Positions 19,928-20,187 of a stretch of DNA of 20,187 bases are shown here, piece after piece. The stretch comes from Saccoglossus kowalevskii (Eukaryota > Hemichordata > Enteropneusta > Harrimaniidae), in assembly GCF_000003605.2 (NCBI RefSeq), contig NW_003156750.1, positions 160,185 through 180,371 on the forward strand, given 5' to 3'. Numbering within the stretch: the first letter of the stretch is position 1; each line of letters opens with the position of its first letter. The translations under genes and the position numbers were made by a program. The notes beneath the pieces are model-generated. The model saw only the letters and a program-made list of their open reading frames with translations, did no database searches and was not told the origin of the DNA.

Positions 19928-20187
19928 AATCGAAAAGGTGATATCATATGAATACCGAGGTTATCCCCGTAATGTGTGGTATCGCATGAACACATACATG
20001 AAATCAATAATACATTTAAATATCACGATGGTGATATCGCACGTATAACATGTGATACTACACGACACCGAATTGACCCTCACAATACGTTTCCATGTTG
20101 AACAGTGCCGATAATAAGAGTAATCGAAAAAGTGATATCACATGCACACAGAGATGATTCCCATATGTGTGATATCGCAGGAACGAG
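19928..20187 (+). repeat. Diverged direct repeat, 194-bp spacing, in the gene 3 intron
   Basis: A segment starting AATCGAAAAGGTGATATC at 19928 recurs at 20122 as AATCGAAAAAGTGATATC. About 52 of 64 positions match by eye, up to the right edge of the window. GTGATATC-type words, including the palindrome GTGATATCAC, occur several times between and within the copies (for example near 20030). More copies may follow outside the window. The rest of this intron (19743-19927) shows nothing. Confidence 0.6.

Overview
The window is eukaryotic, from an AT-rich animal genome. Coding exons are short, separated by GT-AG introns, and surrounded by LINE, SINE, MITE and LTR-element sequence. The genes are CD20-like/MS4A-like four-transmembrane proteins, and the repeats resemble those of lophotrochozoan invertebrates. 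A mollusc, probably a bivalve, is my best guess; the taxon is an inference.

Three MS4A-like genes lie in tandem on the plus strand. Gene 1 (1-4229, 5' part outside the window) shows only its C-terminal tail. This is two exons split by a 3.86 kb intron that is mostly a pyrimidine-rich minisatellite of 43-bp units (about 150-3452). The terminal exon encodes GQPQY repeats and a PPDY motif. Gene 2 (leader exon ending at 12784; coding exons 13052-13264, 14385-14441, 15818-15910, 16221-16361) is complete and encodes 167 residues with four membrane segments, all coding junctions in phase 0. Gene 3 (leader exon ending at 19173; first coding exon 19539-19742) runs off the right edge. Genes 2 and 3 share a noncoding leader exon, an intron in the 5' UTR, an acceptor one base before the ATG, and the same TM1 exon end, so they are tandem duplicates.

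The intergenic DNA is mobile-element territory. A decayed minus-strand LINE (about 5621-7050) ends in three tandem 96-bp units (5333-5620). A 188-bp MITE-like element lies at 8009-8196. An LTR element of 2840 bp (8611-11450) has two 656-bp LTRs that differ at about four positions, flanked by GTAT, and no recognisable gag or pol, so it looks like a recent non-autonomous insertion. A tRNA-derived SINE (17911-18375, minus) is flanked by a 9-bp duplication. A short reverse-transcriptase fragment lies near 18571-18630.

The three very long plus-strand reading frames across 200-2674 are not genes. The 43-bp unit has no stop in any sense frame. I see no rRNA, functional tRNA, CRISPR array or prokaryotic operon. 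I found no clear new biological system. The most unusual items are the minisatellite-filled intron, with almost 2 kb of sense strand lacking any AG, and the young gag/pol-free LTR family.
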